In this document: one piece after another, positions 18,893 to 26,760 of the stretch
Numbering within the stretch: position 1 is the stretch's first letter
Layout: each line of letters begins with the position of its first letter
Assembly (NCBI RefSeq): GCF_036227605.1
Contig: NZ_CP109487.1
Coordinates: 992,001 to 1,056,000 of the forward strand
Direction of reading: 5' to 3'
Length of the DNA: 64,000 nucleotides
Source of the DNA: Streptomyces sp. NBC_01439
Lineage (GTDB): Bacteria > Actinomycetota > Actinomycetes > Streptomycetales > Streptomycetaceae
Translations under genes and position numbers: made by a program
Notes under the pieces: generated by a model
What the model was told of the DNA's origin: nothing
Databases searched by the model: none
Seen by the model: only the letters and a program-made list of their open reading frames with translations

Positions 18893-19273
18893 CTACCGCG
18901 GGGCGGGCGTCCAGTCCGCGACGAGGTCGAGGAGTCCGGGGAAGCGCGCGTCGAGGTCGTCGACGCGTACGTGGCTGCGCCGCTCCAGTCCGTACTGCCG
19001 CTGCCTCGTGATGCCCGCCTCGCGCAGCGCCTTGAAGTGATGGGTGAGGGAGGACTTGGGTCGGTCCAGGCCGAACCACCCGCAGGAATGGTCGAACTCC
19101 TCGGACTCCAGGAGGAGTTTGCGCACGATCCCCAGGCGCAGCGGATCGCTCAGCGCCCCCAGGACCGTTTCGAGCCGCAGTTCGCCCACCGCCGGTTCGG
19201 CAAGGGGCTCCGGGAGCCCGGCAGGCTCCGGCAGCACCTTGATGGTGGTCGCTGATCGCGTTGTCGCGGACAT
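18893..19273 (-). CDS. ArsR-family HTH transcriptional regulator
   Basis: 126 aa. Winged-helix core LRLETVLGALSDPLRLGIVR, then SCGWFGLDRPKSSLTHHFKALREAGI. The single Cys and the lack of a CxC metal site argue against metal sensing. It is divergent from the MFS gene at 19371, with two inverted repeats in the 97-bp gap, so it most likely represses that exporter and itself. Confidence 0.9.
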   Translation of the reverse strand: MSATTRSATTIKVLPEPAGLPEPLAEPAVGELRLETVLGALSDPLRLGIVRKLLLESEEFDHSCGWFGLDRPKSSLTHHFKALREAGITRQRQYGLERRSHVRVDDLDARFPGLLDLVADWTPAPR

Positions 19274-19300
19274 AGGCCACTCCTCATAACCCGAATCCTA

Positions 19301-19348
19301 TGTACGACTTAAATCGTACAACATGCTAAGTTCGACTTAACTCGTACA
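19301..19348. promoter_or_regulatory. Tandem palindromic operator for the ArsR-type repressor
   Basis: TGTACGA-N6-TCGTACA at 19301-19320 is an almost perfect palindrome with centre TTAA. A second, weaker copy (GTTCGA-N5-CTCGTACA, also centred on TTAA) starts 28-29 bp later. Both lie between the divergent starts. The AT-rich TTAA centres stand out in this GC-rich region. Confidence 0.75.
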
Positions 19349-19370
19349 TGCCTCGACGGAGGAAACGCTC

Positions 19371-20651
19371 ATGTCGGAAAGTCGAACGGTGCCCACGTAC
19401 GCGGCGAGCGGAGCGCGGCGCACCAAAGCGGCGCAAACGGCACAGGGTTCGAGCCCTGCCACGGCCACCCCGGCGCCCACCTGGTGGGTCTGGCTGGCCG
19501 CCTGGCCCGTCACCGCGGTGTTCATCCTGTCCAACGCGGCCACCCCGTTGTACGTGCTGTGGCAGAAGGACATCGGTTTCTCCAAGGGCACCCTGACCGT
19601 GGTCTTCGCGTTCTATATCGTCGGACTGCTCGGGTCCCTGCTCGTCTCGGGCGTGGCCTCCGACCGGCTCGGCCGCAAGCCCGTACTCCTCCCCGCCCTC
19701 GCCCTCGGCGTCGCGGCATGCGTGATCTTCGCGACCGCCTCGTCGGTGGCCGCGCTGATCGTGGCCCGTCTGTTCACCGGCATCGCCGTCGGCGCCGTCG
19801 TCTCCGCCGGCATGGCCGCGGTGACCGATGTGGCCGGGCGGGCGCGCAAGCGCCTCGCCGCCCTGCTCGCCTCGTGCGCCATGGTCTTCGGCGCGGGCCT
19901 CGGCCCGCTCCTCGCGGGCATCCTGTCCGAAACGGCGCCGGCCCCCACCACCACCGTCTTCATCATCGAGATCGTGCTGCTCGCGACCGCGATCCTCGCG
20001 GTGCTGCGCATGCCCGTACGTCGGCCCACCGCACCCCCGAAGGGCGCCTGGGTCCGCATCCCGGGCGTACCGAAGGGCAACGGCCTGCAACTCATCCTGG
20101 GCATCGCGGTGTTCGCCCCCGGCATCACCGCCACCTCGTTCGTCCTCTCACTCGGCCCCTCACTCCTGTCGGGCCTGCTCGGCACCACCAGCCGGGTGGT
20201 GGCCGGGGTCATGGCCTTCGCGATGTTCCTCTCGGCCACCGGCGTGCAGTTCGCCGTCCAGAAGTTGCGCCGCCGCACCATCCTGATCACCGGGGCGGCC
20301 GGCACCACCCTCAGCATGGCCGCCCTCGTCGTCGCCGTGCACTCCTCGTCGGTGGCGGTCCTCATCGCCTCCGCACTGCTGGCCGGCGCCGGGCAGGGGA
20401 CGGGCCAGCTGGGCGGGCTCTCGCTGCTCAACTCCACCGTGCCGCCGCAGCGGCTCGCCGAGGCCAACGCGGCCCTCAATGTGGGCGGTTACCTCCCCGC
20501 CGGCATCCTTCCGGTCTCCGCCGGTTACCTGAGCGACGCCGTGGGCCTGACCAATGGGGCGACCGTCTTCGCCGCCGTCCTGACGGCCCTCGCGGTGATC
20601 GGCGGCCTCGTGGTGATCAGCACCCACCGCCGGGCCCCCGAGCCCGCCTGA
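19371..20651 (+). CDS. MFS multidrug/efflux-type transporter
   Basis: 426 aa, 12 predicted membrane segments. Motif A is SGVASDRLGRKPVLLPALAL and motif C-like GAGLGPLLAGILSE, the latter typical of drug:H+ antiporters (DHA1). ATG is preceded by GGAGGAAA. It is divergent from the ArsR-type gene with a tandem operator between, so expression is probably induced by an efflux substrate that releases the repressor. Confidence 0.9.
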   Translation: MSESRTVPTYAASGARRTKAAQTAQGSSPATATPAPTWWVWLAAWPVTAVFILSNAATPLYVLWQKDIGFSKGTLTVVFAFYIVGLLGSLLVSGVASDRLGRKPVLLPALALGVAACVIFATASSVAALIVARLFTGIAVGAVVSAGMAAVTDVAGRARKRLAALLASCAMVFGAGLGPLLAGILSETAPAPTTTVFIIEIVLLATAILAVLRMPVRRPTAPPKGAWVRIPGVPKGNGLQLILGIAVFAPGITATSFVLSLGPSLLSGLLGTTSRVVAGVMAFAMFLSATGVQFAVQKLRRRTILITGAAGTTLSMAALVVAVHSSSVAVLIASALLAGAGQGTGQLGGLSLLNSTVPPQRLAEANAALNVGGYLPAGILPVSAGYLSDAVGLTNGATVFAAVLTALAVIGGLVVISTHRRAPEPA

Positions 20652-21173
20652 GCCCCTCGACCGCAGACCGCCGTACGGCAGTGCACCGCAGTCCCCTGCG
20701 ATGCTCGGATCCACCGACGAGGTCGTCGGAGGCAGTTCCGGGAAGGGAATCGGAGGGCCTTCGTGGCCCGGCGCGCTCTTCCGCGGGCACGACCAGGAGG
20801 GTTCGCTCCATCCGGAACCGGATTGCAGCACCCGTTGGGCAGCGGGGTGCCGTCGGCGGGCGCAGGACCCCGGTGCTGCAGGCTCACGGGGCCAGTTCGC
20901 GCGGGTCCAGGGGAATCCTCCAGGCATTGCGGCGGTGCACGGTTTCCAGCTCGGCCTGGAGCCGGGACGGTGGGACCGCCAGGACGGGGCCCTGATGCGG
21001 CCGAGCGCGCGGAGCGTCAGTGATCCGTATGGACTCGGCCCGCCGCCGTCAAGGTCCCGTCATGGGGTGGCCGCAGGTGCGTTCAGGCGGGGATAGCTTC
21101 GGTGTCGTGCCCTGGGCTGCCTCCCCGCGTCCGGGGCCTCAACCGTCACTCGTGGTTCCTACGGGAGGGCCTC
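20652..21173. other. Gap without a convincing gene
   Basis: About 520 bp. On the minus strand between 21037 and 20893 a frame reads GPVLAVPPSRLQAELETVHR, then RNAWRIPLDPRELAP and a stop, which looks like a protein C-terminus, but no start or upstream domain is present. Probably a remnant; family not recognised. Confidence 0.3.
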
Positions 21174-21545
21174 ATGTGTTTGTTCCAGTACGACGACGAC
21201 CCGGAGCCTGAAGAACGTGTCCCGGCCGGGCCGCTGTACGTGCCGGTCCTGCCGGGTAGGACGGAGGTGGTGGTCCGCATGTTCCGCACCCCGCTGGGAG
21301 CACGTACCGCTGTGGGCTTCACCAGTGCCGAACGGCTGGCCGCGGCGCTCGGCGCCGGCCAGCCCTGGATCCGGCTCGCCGAGTCCGCGCTCCGCGCGAT
21401 GGCCGAACCGCTCGGAGCATCGCTGCTGACCGTCGACCCGACCCTCACCGCACCTGCGGTGACCGGGACGGTCGGCGGGGAGGTTGCCGGGGCGGTCACC
21501 GCTCCCGTCCCGCAGGCTCCCGAGACCCCTGCCCGGACCGTCTGA
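21174..21545 (+). CDS. Small SAV_915/SseB-like protein
   Basis: 123 aa. ATG after ACGGGAGGG. Contains PLYVPVLPGRTEVVVRMFRT, LGARTAVGFTSAERLAAALG and a C-terminal hydrophobic/Ala-Pro tail. The pattern resembles short Streptomyces proteins with an SseB-like core that lie next to biosynthetic or regulatory genes. Function unknown. It ends 13 bases before the lysA-like gene and is likely co-transcribed with it. Confidence 0.6.
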   Translation: MCLFQYDDDPEPEERVPAGPLYVPVLPGRTEVVVRMFRTPLGARTAVGFTSAERLAAALGAGQPWIRLAESALRAMAEPLGASLLTVDPTLTAPAVTGTVGGEVAGAVTAPVPQAPETPARTV

Positions 21546-21558
21546 AGGGAATCGCACC

Positions 21559-22893
21559 ATGACCATCGCCTCCCTCTCGGAGATTCCGGCCGGTCCCGGT
21601 GAACTGTCCGTGTGGCCCGCCTCCACCACCCGGCTCCGGCACGGCGACGTGGCCGTCGGCGGGGTGTCCCTGACGGAGATCGCCGATCGCTTCGACACCC
21701 CGGCCTACGTCCTGGACGAGGCTGAGGTCCGCGAGCGGTGCCGCACCTACCGCGCGGCCCTTCCCGAGGCCGACGTCCTCTACGCCGCCAAAGCCTTCCT
21801 CTGCCGCGCCATGGTGCGCTGGGTGGAGGAGGAAGGACTGGGCCTGGACGTCTGCTCAGCCGGCGAGCTGGAGCTCGCCGTCACGGCCGGGTTCCCGCCC
21901 GAGCGGATCGTGCTGCACGGCAACGCGAAGTCGCCCCGGGACATCGGGACGGCACTGCGGCTCGGGGTCGGTCGCATCGTCATCGACGGTCCGTCCGAGA
22001 TCGCCCGGATCGCGGCCGCCGTCGGGCCGGAGGGGCACCAGAAGGTGCTGGTGCGGGTGGTGCCGGGGGTCTCTGCCGGGGGCCACGCGAAGATCCGCAC
22101 CGGCACGGAGGACCAGAAGTTCGGCCTGTCGCTCACCGATGGATCGGCGCAGGAGGCCATAGCGCGGATACTTGGCCAGCCACAGCTCGAACTGACCGGT
22201 CTGCACTGCCACATCGGCTCCCAGATCACCGAGGTGGAGCCCTACCTGGTCGCCCTGCGCAGGATGGTCGGGCTGATGGCCCGCATCCGCGACACGCACG
22301 GCATCGTCCTGCCCGAGCTGGACATGGGCGGTGGCCACGGGATCGCCTACCGGCCCGGAGAGTCCGCCCTCGACCTCACCGCCCTCGCCCGCGGCCTCCG
22401 CGCCGAGCTCGGCGACAGCTGCGCCGCCGCGGGCCTGGCCGTGCCCCGGCTCGTCATCGAGCCGGGGCGTGCCGTCGCCGGTCCTGCCGGAATCGCCCTG
22501 TACCGTGTGCTCGCCGTCAAGCACACCGGAGAGAAGGTGTTCGTCGCCGTCGACGGCGGCATGAGCGACAACCCGCGACCTGCCCTGTACGGGGTGCGCT
22601 ACGCACCCCGCCTGATCGGCCGGCACTCCAGCGCCGGCGCCTGCACGGCCACGGTCGTCGGACGGCACTGCGAGGCCGGTGACGTCCTCGCAGCCGATGT
22701 GGAACTGCCGGGCGACGTCCACCCGGGTGACCTGCTGGCCGTACCGGTGGCCGGCGCCTACCAGCTGTCCATGGCCTCCGGCTACAACATGGTGGGACGT
22801 CCCCCGGTGATCGCGGTCCACGAGGGCACGTCCCGGGTGCTGGTACGACGCGAGACGTTGGAAGACCTCCGCAGCCGGGACATCGGCAGCTAG
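21559..22893 (+). CDS. lysA: Diaminopimelate decarboxylase
   Basis: 444 aa. Type III PLP fold: PLP Lys in DVLYAAKAFLC near residue 78, LDVCSAGELE, GLHCHIGSQI near 214, the glycine loop DMGGGHGIAY near 257, EPGRAVAGPAG near 299, active-site Cys in VVGRHCEAGDVLA near 372 and YNMVGRPP near 412. It converts meso-diaminopimelate to L-lysine. Streptomycetes often carry a second lysA away from the housekeeping thrC-hom locus; the coupling to a small unknown gene here suggests such a paralogue. AAGGGA precedes the ATG. Confidence 0.9.
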   Translation: MTIASLSEIPAGPGELSVWPASTTRLRHGDVAVGGVSLTEIADRFDTPAYVLDEAEVRERCRTYRAALPEADVLYAAKAFLCRAMVRWVEEEGLGLDVCSAGELELAVTAGFPPERIVLHGNAKSPRDIGTALRLGVGRIVIDGPSEIARIAAAVGPEGHQKVLVRVVPGVSAGGHAKIRTGTEDQKFGLSLTDGSAQEAIARILGQPQLELTGLHCHIGSQITEVEPYLVALRRMVGLMARIRDTHGIVLPELDMGGGHGIAYRPGESALDLTALARGLRAELGDSCAAAGLAVPRLVIEPGRAVAGPAGIALYRVLAVKHTGEKVFVAVDGGMSDNPRPALYGVRYAPRLIGRHSSAGACTATVVGRHCEAGDVLAADVELPGDVHPGDLLAVPVAGAYQLSMASGYNMVGRPPVIAVHEGTSRVLVRRETLEDLRSRDIGS

Positions 22894-23091
22894 GCCGTCT
22901 CTTCCGGACCTTGCCGGGCCCGCGACGCCCGGCACCGCACCCGGCCGCGTTGTCGGGGCGCCCGAGTACGTCCAGTACACGGGCGCCCCTCCGCCTTGCC
23001 GGCCTTCTCCTCGGCCCTGGCGGGCCTGGGGAGACCCCATGGCACCGGACGCCGCGGGCTCGGCCGACAAGATCCGGAAGAGACGGCCTAG
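22890..23091. mobile_element. MITE-like element, 202 bp, inserted at the lysA stop codon
   Basis: CTAGGCCGTCTCTTCCGGA at the left end (22890-22908) is repeated as a perfect 19-bp inverted copy at 23073-23091. The similarity continues inward through CTTG and CGG with two mismatches. The terminal CTAG on both sides could be a 4-bp target duplication, as made by IS5-group elements. The inside has no transposase. It contains a strong hairpin, GGGGCGCCCG/CGGGCGCCCC at 22955-22989, that can act as a terminator. The ends overlap the stop codons of both flanking genes. Confidence 0.6.
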
Positions 23092-23261
23092 GGGCGGTAG
23101 ACGAGCTCGATCACGATCGCGGCGATCACCGCCCAGACGCCGATGCCGAGCAGCCACAGGGCGTCGAGGGCAGCGCCCGTGGCGATGAGGGTCAGGCCGG
23201 CCGCGGCGAGGACGAGTACGGCCCGACGAACGGTGCGGTCGGGGCGCGAGCGAGTGGTCAC
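23088..23261 (-). CDS. Small two-helix membrane protein
   Basis: 57 aa with GTG start. After a basic N-terminus (MTTRSRPDRTVRR) two hydrophobic stretches follow, [17 protein letters not shown] and WLLGIGVWAVIAAIVIELVY, giving a helical hairpin. The sequence has normal codon bias. It ends in the terminal repeat of the MITE-like element. No specific function can be assigned; many actinomycetes have similar orphan peptides. Confidence 0.55.
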   Translation of the reverse strand: MTTRSRPDRTVRRAVLVLAAAGLTLIATGAALDALWLLGIGVWAVIAAIVIELVYRP

Positions 23262-23755
23262 ATCAGTGAGGATCCCGCCCGACTCTCATCATGGCGAGGG
23301 TCGGGCGGGCTTTCTGTCGGCGTTTTGACGCGGGCGGGTCAGCCGGCGTGGACGTGGCGGCGGGAGCGGTCCGGTTCGGCTTCCCGGATGACCTCGCCGG
23401 TGACCGGGGCGACTTCCCCCCTGGCCGCTGAGGAAGAAGCGCAGGCATTGCACCCGGAACCCCATCCGCCAGCCCAGCAGCCGGCCGGCCCGCTCGCACG
23501 AGCGGAGGAACCTGCGGGCGGCCGGTGGTCGGCACGGCCGGCCGCAGGGTCGCTAACGGCGCCGTAGCGCCCGGAGGACAGCGCGGCGCACGCTCAACGG
23601 TTCCGAAGGCGGAACCCGCGGGTCGAGGCGCCGGCCATTCCCATGGCATCCATCCCACAGCCCCGTGGGGCCGTTCTCAATGCCCCTTACGGGCAATTGA
23701 TTCCGCCGTGACGGAATTCGTTCGCATGGGGCGGGAACGGGCAAGGGCTGCACGC
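23262..23755. other. Gap with a probable decayed gene
   Basis: On the minus strand around 23410-23520 a frame reads RRFLRSCERAGRLLGWRMG then FRVQCLRFFLSG, and after a shift AARGEVAPVTGEVIREAEP and HVHAG-stop at 23339. This looks like a frameshifted protein C-terminus, family not recognised. No intact gene seen. Confidence 0.3.
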
Positions 23756-23800
23756 GAGCCGCCCGGATCCGGCGCCCCCACGCCGGATTCCGGGCGGCTC
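23756..23800 (+). terminator. Terminator hairpin, paralogue of the kdpD terminator
   Basis: GAGCCGCCCGGATCCGGCG pairs with CGCCGGATTCCGGGCGGCTC around a short C-rich loop, with one bulged base. It is followed by the same ATGTGTTGTGCG seen after the kdpD terminator at 44503. No gene now lies directly before it, so the duplicated segment brought the terminator along without kdpD. Confidence 0.6.
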
Positions 23801-23981
23801 ATGTGTTGTGCGTCGGTTGACCGACGCGCGGTCGCATCCGGCCGGACCCCCCACGGGCGGGACGGGATGCGTCGTCTCGGCGGTGTTCAGGTCACCACCG
23901 TCCGGCCGCGCGCCACCGGGCCGTCACCCGGCTCCGTCGCACCATCAGTCTGTGACCGGCCGACGGCTGCGGCAACACGTC

Positions 23982-24085
23982 CTGACGCGTTCCTTCCGTC
24001 GAGTCGTCGATCTTTGACGCGCCGTTGATGACGTGCACGAATGCACGCGCGTCGTGTCATCGGACGCACGTCAGAAGGCTGTCAA
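23982..24085. promoter_or_regulatory. Phased KdpE-type box array (both orientations)
   Basis: Minus-strand boxes: TTGATG 24025, TTGACG 24014, CTTCCG 23993, CTGACG 23982 (11-bp steps, pairs 32 apart). Plus-strand pair: CGTCAG 24069 and TGTCAA 24080, 11 bp apart, about 55 bp before the 26-aa ORF. The arrangement is the same as at 44727-44798. Confidence 0.55.
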
Positions 24086-24136
24086 GGACGCGTTCGGGAT
24101 CTTGTCCCGCCGCCCGGGATGCGCTGGGATGGGGTC

Positions 24137-24217
24137 ATGAACAGCGGTCCACGCCAAGACGATCGGCCACCGAATCCGGTGCAGCCGACGGCGCCCGCTG
24201 TCCGCCCGGCCGTCTGA
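24137..24217 (+). CDS. 26-aa proline-rich peptide, first copy
   Basis: MNSGPRQDDRPPNPVQPTAP followed by AVRPAV and TGA. The copy at 44849 encodes the same peptide except for Q/Y at residue 7 and V/L at the end; several of the base changes between them are silent, which suggests selection on the peptide. It lies downstream of phased boxes in both copies. No helix, signal or known domain; function unknown. It is too short for normal gene finding. Confidence 0.45.
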   Translation: MNSGPRQDDRPPNPVQPTAPAVRPAV

Positions 24218-24219
24218 CA

Positions 24220-24478
24220 CGGGCCGCGCCTCACCGCGGTCTCCGTCAACCCCGGCGTGTGCGAGACGGGCCTCCTCCCGCTGTACGGGAACGAAGGCGC
24301 ATCGGCCGCGGAGGGCGCGCGCCATGTCGTGGCGCTCTGCGACCCCGGCACCGAAATCGCCAACGGCGCCTACTACGACCGCGACGAACGCGTGGCCCCG
24401 GCTCCCGCCGCGACCGACGAACGCACCATCAAGCGCCTCAACAAGCTCGCCGACCTCCTCGTCGGCCACACCGCCTGA
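24220..24478 (+). pseudogene. SDR C-terminal fragment
   Basis: RLTAVSVNPGVCETGLLPLY, VVALCDPGTEIANGAYYDRD and RTIKRLNKLADLLVGHTA match the last 85 residues of the intact SDR at 45092-45898. The Rossmann N-terminus and catalytic Ser/Tyr/Lys part are missing. A GTG or ATG-less internal start could still give a 70-aa product, but no ribosome-binding site is evident. Confidence 0.75.
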
Positions 24479-24492
24479 AGGGATACACGGAC

Positions 24493-24567
24493 ATGTCCAA
24501 GCGCGCACGCAAGAAGCGGGCCCGCCGCAAGAAGGGCTCCAACCGCGGCAGCAAGCCCTGCTGCTGA
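24493..24567 (+). CDS. bL37-like small basic ribosomal peptide, copy A
   Basis: 24 aa, beginning MSKRARKKRARRKKGSNRGS and ending KPCC. The layout M-x-KR-x-RKKR-x-R-x(5)-N-x-G-x(2)-P is that of the actinobacterial large-subunit protein bL37. This copy has NRG instead of NHG and a Cys-Cys end. It follows the SDR remnant by 14 bases, the same spacing as in the intact copy. Probable role: alternative or auxiliary ribosomal protein (inferred). Confidence 0.6.
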   Translation: MSKRARKKRARRKKGSNRGSKPCC

Positions 24568-24582
24568 CGAACGACCCACACC

Positions 24583-24614
24583 GCGGGGCGGCCCTCCGAC
24601 CAGGGCCGCCCCGC
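24583..24614 (+). terminator. Terminator after the bL37-like gene
   Basis: GCGGGGCGGCCCT and AGGGCCGCCCCGC, 13-bp perfect stem, 6-base loop. The copy at 46003-46033 has the same stem with one compensated base pair (GC to GT/AC), which supports structure being conserved. Confidence 0.7.
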
Positions 24615-24675
24615 TCCGGTGCCCGGGCCTGCCATCAGTTCAGCATGTCATGAATTCACGATTGGGTGTACTTTC

Positions 24676-25017
24676 ATGGGTGTGCTGACCCTCGCTGCCG
24701 ACATCGAGGTGCTGGCGCGGTTCGGCCGCGCCCTCGCCGACCCGATCCGCTGCCGGATCCTCCTCGCCCTGCGCGAGGCCCCGGCCCACCCCGCCGATCT
24801 CGCCGACACCCTGGAGATCTCCCGGACCCGACTGTCGAACCACCTGGCGTGCCTGCGCGACTGCGGCCTGGTCGTCGCGGTGCCGGTGGGCCGGCGCACC
24901 CGCTACGAGCTCGCCGACGAACGCCTCGGGCACGCGCTGGACGACCTGCGCACCGCCGTGGTCGCCGTCGCCGCCGACAAGACCTGTGCGGACGCGGACG
25001 AGAAGGGCTGCTGCTGA
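24676..25017 (+). CDS. CmtR-like ArsR/SmtB metal sensor
   Basis: 113 aa. Winged-helix core VLARFGRALADPIRCRILLA and ISRTRLSNHLACLRDCGLV. Cysteines at 59 and 63 in the recognition helix and at 104 near the C-terminus match in position the Cd/Pb ligands Cys57, Cys61 and Cys102 of mycobacterial CmtR. The gene ends GCC-stop and is followed after one base by a CDF-type exporter gene. A small palindrome centred on TGAATTCA lies about 25 bp before the start and could be its operator. Confidence 0.85.
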   Translation: MGVLTLAADIEVLARFGRALADPIRCRILLALREAPAHPADLADTLEISRTRLSNHLACLRDCGLVVAVPVGRRTRYELADERLGHALDDLRTAVVAVAADKTCADADEKGCC

Positions 25018-25018
25018 G

Positions 25019-25738
25019 ATGACCGCCGAGATACCCCTCGGCACAGGACCGGCCCCGGCCCGCCGCGACGCACTGACCCGCCGAATACGACTGCTGGTCG
25101 CGGCGACCATCACCTACAACGTCATCGAGGCGATCGTCGCCATCACGGCCGGGACGATCGCCTCTTCCACCGCGCTGATCGGCTTCGGCCTGGACTCCGT
25201 CATCGAGGTCTCCTCGGCCACAGCGGTCGCCTGGAAGTTCTCCGCCCGCGACCATGCCGTGCGCGAGGCCCGGGAGAAGCGAACGCTGCGGATCATCGCG
25301 GTGTCGTTCTTCGCGCTCGCCGCCTACGTCGGCATCGATGCCGTCCGCGCCCTGGCCGGCAGCGGAGAGGCCGAACGCTCCGTCCCTGGCATCGTCATCG
25401 CCGCCGTGTCCCTGGCCGTGATGCCCTTCCTGTCCGCCGCCCAGCGCAGGGCCGGCCGCGAACTCGGCTCCGCCAGCGCGGTTGCCGACTCCAAGCAGAC
25501 GCTGTTGTGCACCTACTTGTCCGCCGTACTCCTGGTCGGCCTGGTCCTCAATGCCACCCTGGGCTGGTCGTGGGCCGACCCCATCGCCGCCCTCGTCATC
25601 GCCGCGATCGCGGTCAAGGAAGGCCGCGACGCCTGGCAGGGCAGGGGCTGCTGCGCGCCGTCAGCCGCCGTTGCCACCCCGTCGGAGGCCGAGGTCGGCA
25701 CCTGCGGTTGCCGCCCCGAGTGCTCCTGCTGCGCATGA
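25019..25738 (+). CDS. CDF-type cation efflux transporter with Cys-rich tail
   Basis: 239 aa. Five to six membrane spans; TALIGFGLDSVIEVSSA near residues 51-67 and VADSKQTLLCTYLSAV carry the paired Asp sites of cation diffusion facilitators. The cytoplasmic domain is replaced by a short tail with the motifs GRGCC, CGCRPEC and SCC, suggesting soft-metal binding. It overlaps nothing but starts one base after the stop of the CmtR-like gene, so the pair is a metal-inducible efflux operon, probably Cd, Pb or Zn. A fragment of a paralogue is at 50188. Confidence 0.88.
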   Translation: MTAEIPLGTGPAPARRDALTRRIRLLVAATITYNVIEAIVAITAGTIASSTALIGFGLDSVIEVSSATAVAWKFSARDHAVREAREKRTLRIIAVSFFALAAYVGIDAVRALAGSGEAERSVPGIVIAAVSLAVMPFLSAAQRRAGRELGSASAVADSKQTLLCTYLSAVLLVGLVLNATLGWSWADPIAALVIAAIAVKEGRDAWQGRGCCAPSAAVATPSEAEVGTCGCRPECSCCA

Positions 25739-25808
25739 TCGATGGTCTGCGGCTCCTGCGCTGCCGTGACGGCTCGCCCCTGCGATACACCGGGCACCTT
25801 CGCCGTAC

Positions 25809-26495
25809 TCATGCGTCGAAGCGGTACCCCAGGCCGGAGACCGTGATCAGGTGGCGCGGGTGGGACGGGTCCGCTTCCAGCTTCCGCCGCAGGTGGGCCA
25901 TGTACAAGCGCAGGTAGTTGGTCTGCGAGCCCCGGGAGGAGCCCCACACCTCCTGGAGCAGCCGTCGCTGGCTGACGAGCCGGCCCTTGTCGCGGATCAG
26001 GACCTCCAGCACGTGCCATTCCGTCGGCGTGAGCCTGATGTTCTTCCCCTGGCGCCTCGCCCTCTTCGCGAGCAGGTCGACGGTGAACTCGTCCGTCTCC
26101 ACGACCGCTTCGTCCGCGGCGACCGGGTCCTGGGGCAGCGCGCGACGAGCGACGGCGCCCAGCCTGGCCAGCAGCGCGTCCATACTGAAGGGCTTGGTGA
26201 TGTAGTCGTCGGCGCCCGCGTCCAGGGCCCGGATCTTCTGCTCGGAGCCGTGGCGGGCGGACACCACGAGGATGGGCACCTGCGACGATGCGCGCAGCTG
26301 CTCGATCACGTCGATCCCGTCCATGTCCGGCAGGCCCAGGTCGAGCAGGACCACGTCCGGATGGCGTCCCGCGGCGGCCTCCAGAGCCGTTCCGCCGTCC
26401 TGCGCGGAGGCCACGTCGTACTGGCGTGCCTTCAGACTGATGACCAGGGACCGCACCAGCTGCGGTTCGTCATCCACCACCAGCACCCGGGTCAT
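25809..26495 (-). CDS. KdpE-type OmpR-family response regulator, second copy
   Basis: 228 aa. Receiver domain with VVDDEPQLV, phospho-acceptor Asp52 in VVLLDLGLPDMDG, and the KPFSM switch Lys; C-terminal winged helix NIRLTPTEWHVLEVLI and QTNYLRLYMAHLRRKLEADP, the pattern of KdpE. It closely resembles the products of 41206 and 49107. No kinase gene is adjacent, so it must work with one of the two KdpD proteins or alone. A double pair of phased boxes 175 bp upstream suggests autoregulation. Confidence 0.9.
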   Translation of the reverse strand: MTRVLVVDDEPQLVRSLVISLKARQYDVASAQDGGTALEAAAGRHPDVVLLDLGLPDMDGIDVIEQLRASSQVPILVVSARHGSEQKIRALDAGADDYITKPFSMDALLARLGAVARRALPQDPVAADEAVVETDEFTVDLLAKRARRQGKNIRLTPTEWHVLEVLIRDKGRLVSQRRLLQEVWGSSRGSQTNYLRLYMAHLRRKLEADPSHPRHLITVSGLGYRFDA

Positions 26496-26670
26496 CGGCG
26501 TGCCGCCTTCCTGTCGTACGTCATGTGCGGAGCGAGCCGGGACCGGCCCGCATGTGGCCGCCCGCGCCCAGCAGCCACGGCTCGGTCAACGCCGGTCCGG
26601 CGGCATGGAGCAGTGTTCGGAGGGAACGCTCCCTCGATGAAACAGCGGTTCCCCGACCGCAACGGCGTAC

Positions 26671-26720
26671 CTTGACAACGTCCATACGGGGAAGGCCGCG
26701 ACCTTGACGACCCTCATACG
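26671..26720 (-). promoter_or_regulatory. Phased KdpE-type boxes for the second kdpE gene
   Basis: On the minus strand: CGTATG (26720-26715), 11 bp later CGTCAAG (26709-26703), then after 32 bp CGTATG (26688-26683) and TGTCAAG (26677-26671). The two pairs are near-identical and the 32-bp offset is the same as at kdpFABC, kimA and the third kdpE gene. Confidence 0.7.
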
Positions 26721-26760
26721 GAATTCCTAGTTCCGAACCCCTGCGGCCGCAGGCCAGCCC

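Larger units (their letters stand above)
23756..24614 (+). repeat. Duplicated module, shortened copy
   Basis: Homologous to 44503-46033 throughout: terminator hairpin, about 300 bp with conserved ATGTGTTGTGCG and CGGTGTTCAGGTCACC, phased regulatory boxes, a 26-aa ORF, an SDR gene, a bL37-like gene and a closing terminator. Here the 5' two thirds of the SDR gene are deleted. In the full copy the deletion end points fall on two 9-bp direct repeats, CCGCGCGTC at 44936 and 45644, so slippage or recombination between them explains the loss. Confidence 0.8.

Noticed and set aside
23887..24069. Minus-strand frame conserved between 24.0 and 44.7 kb (IKDR...ATEP-x-DGP)
   Set aside because: Its sequence contains the phased regulatory boxes; conservation of the frame is explained by few indels, and no good start exists.
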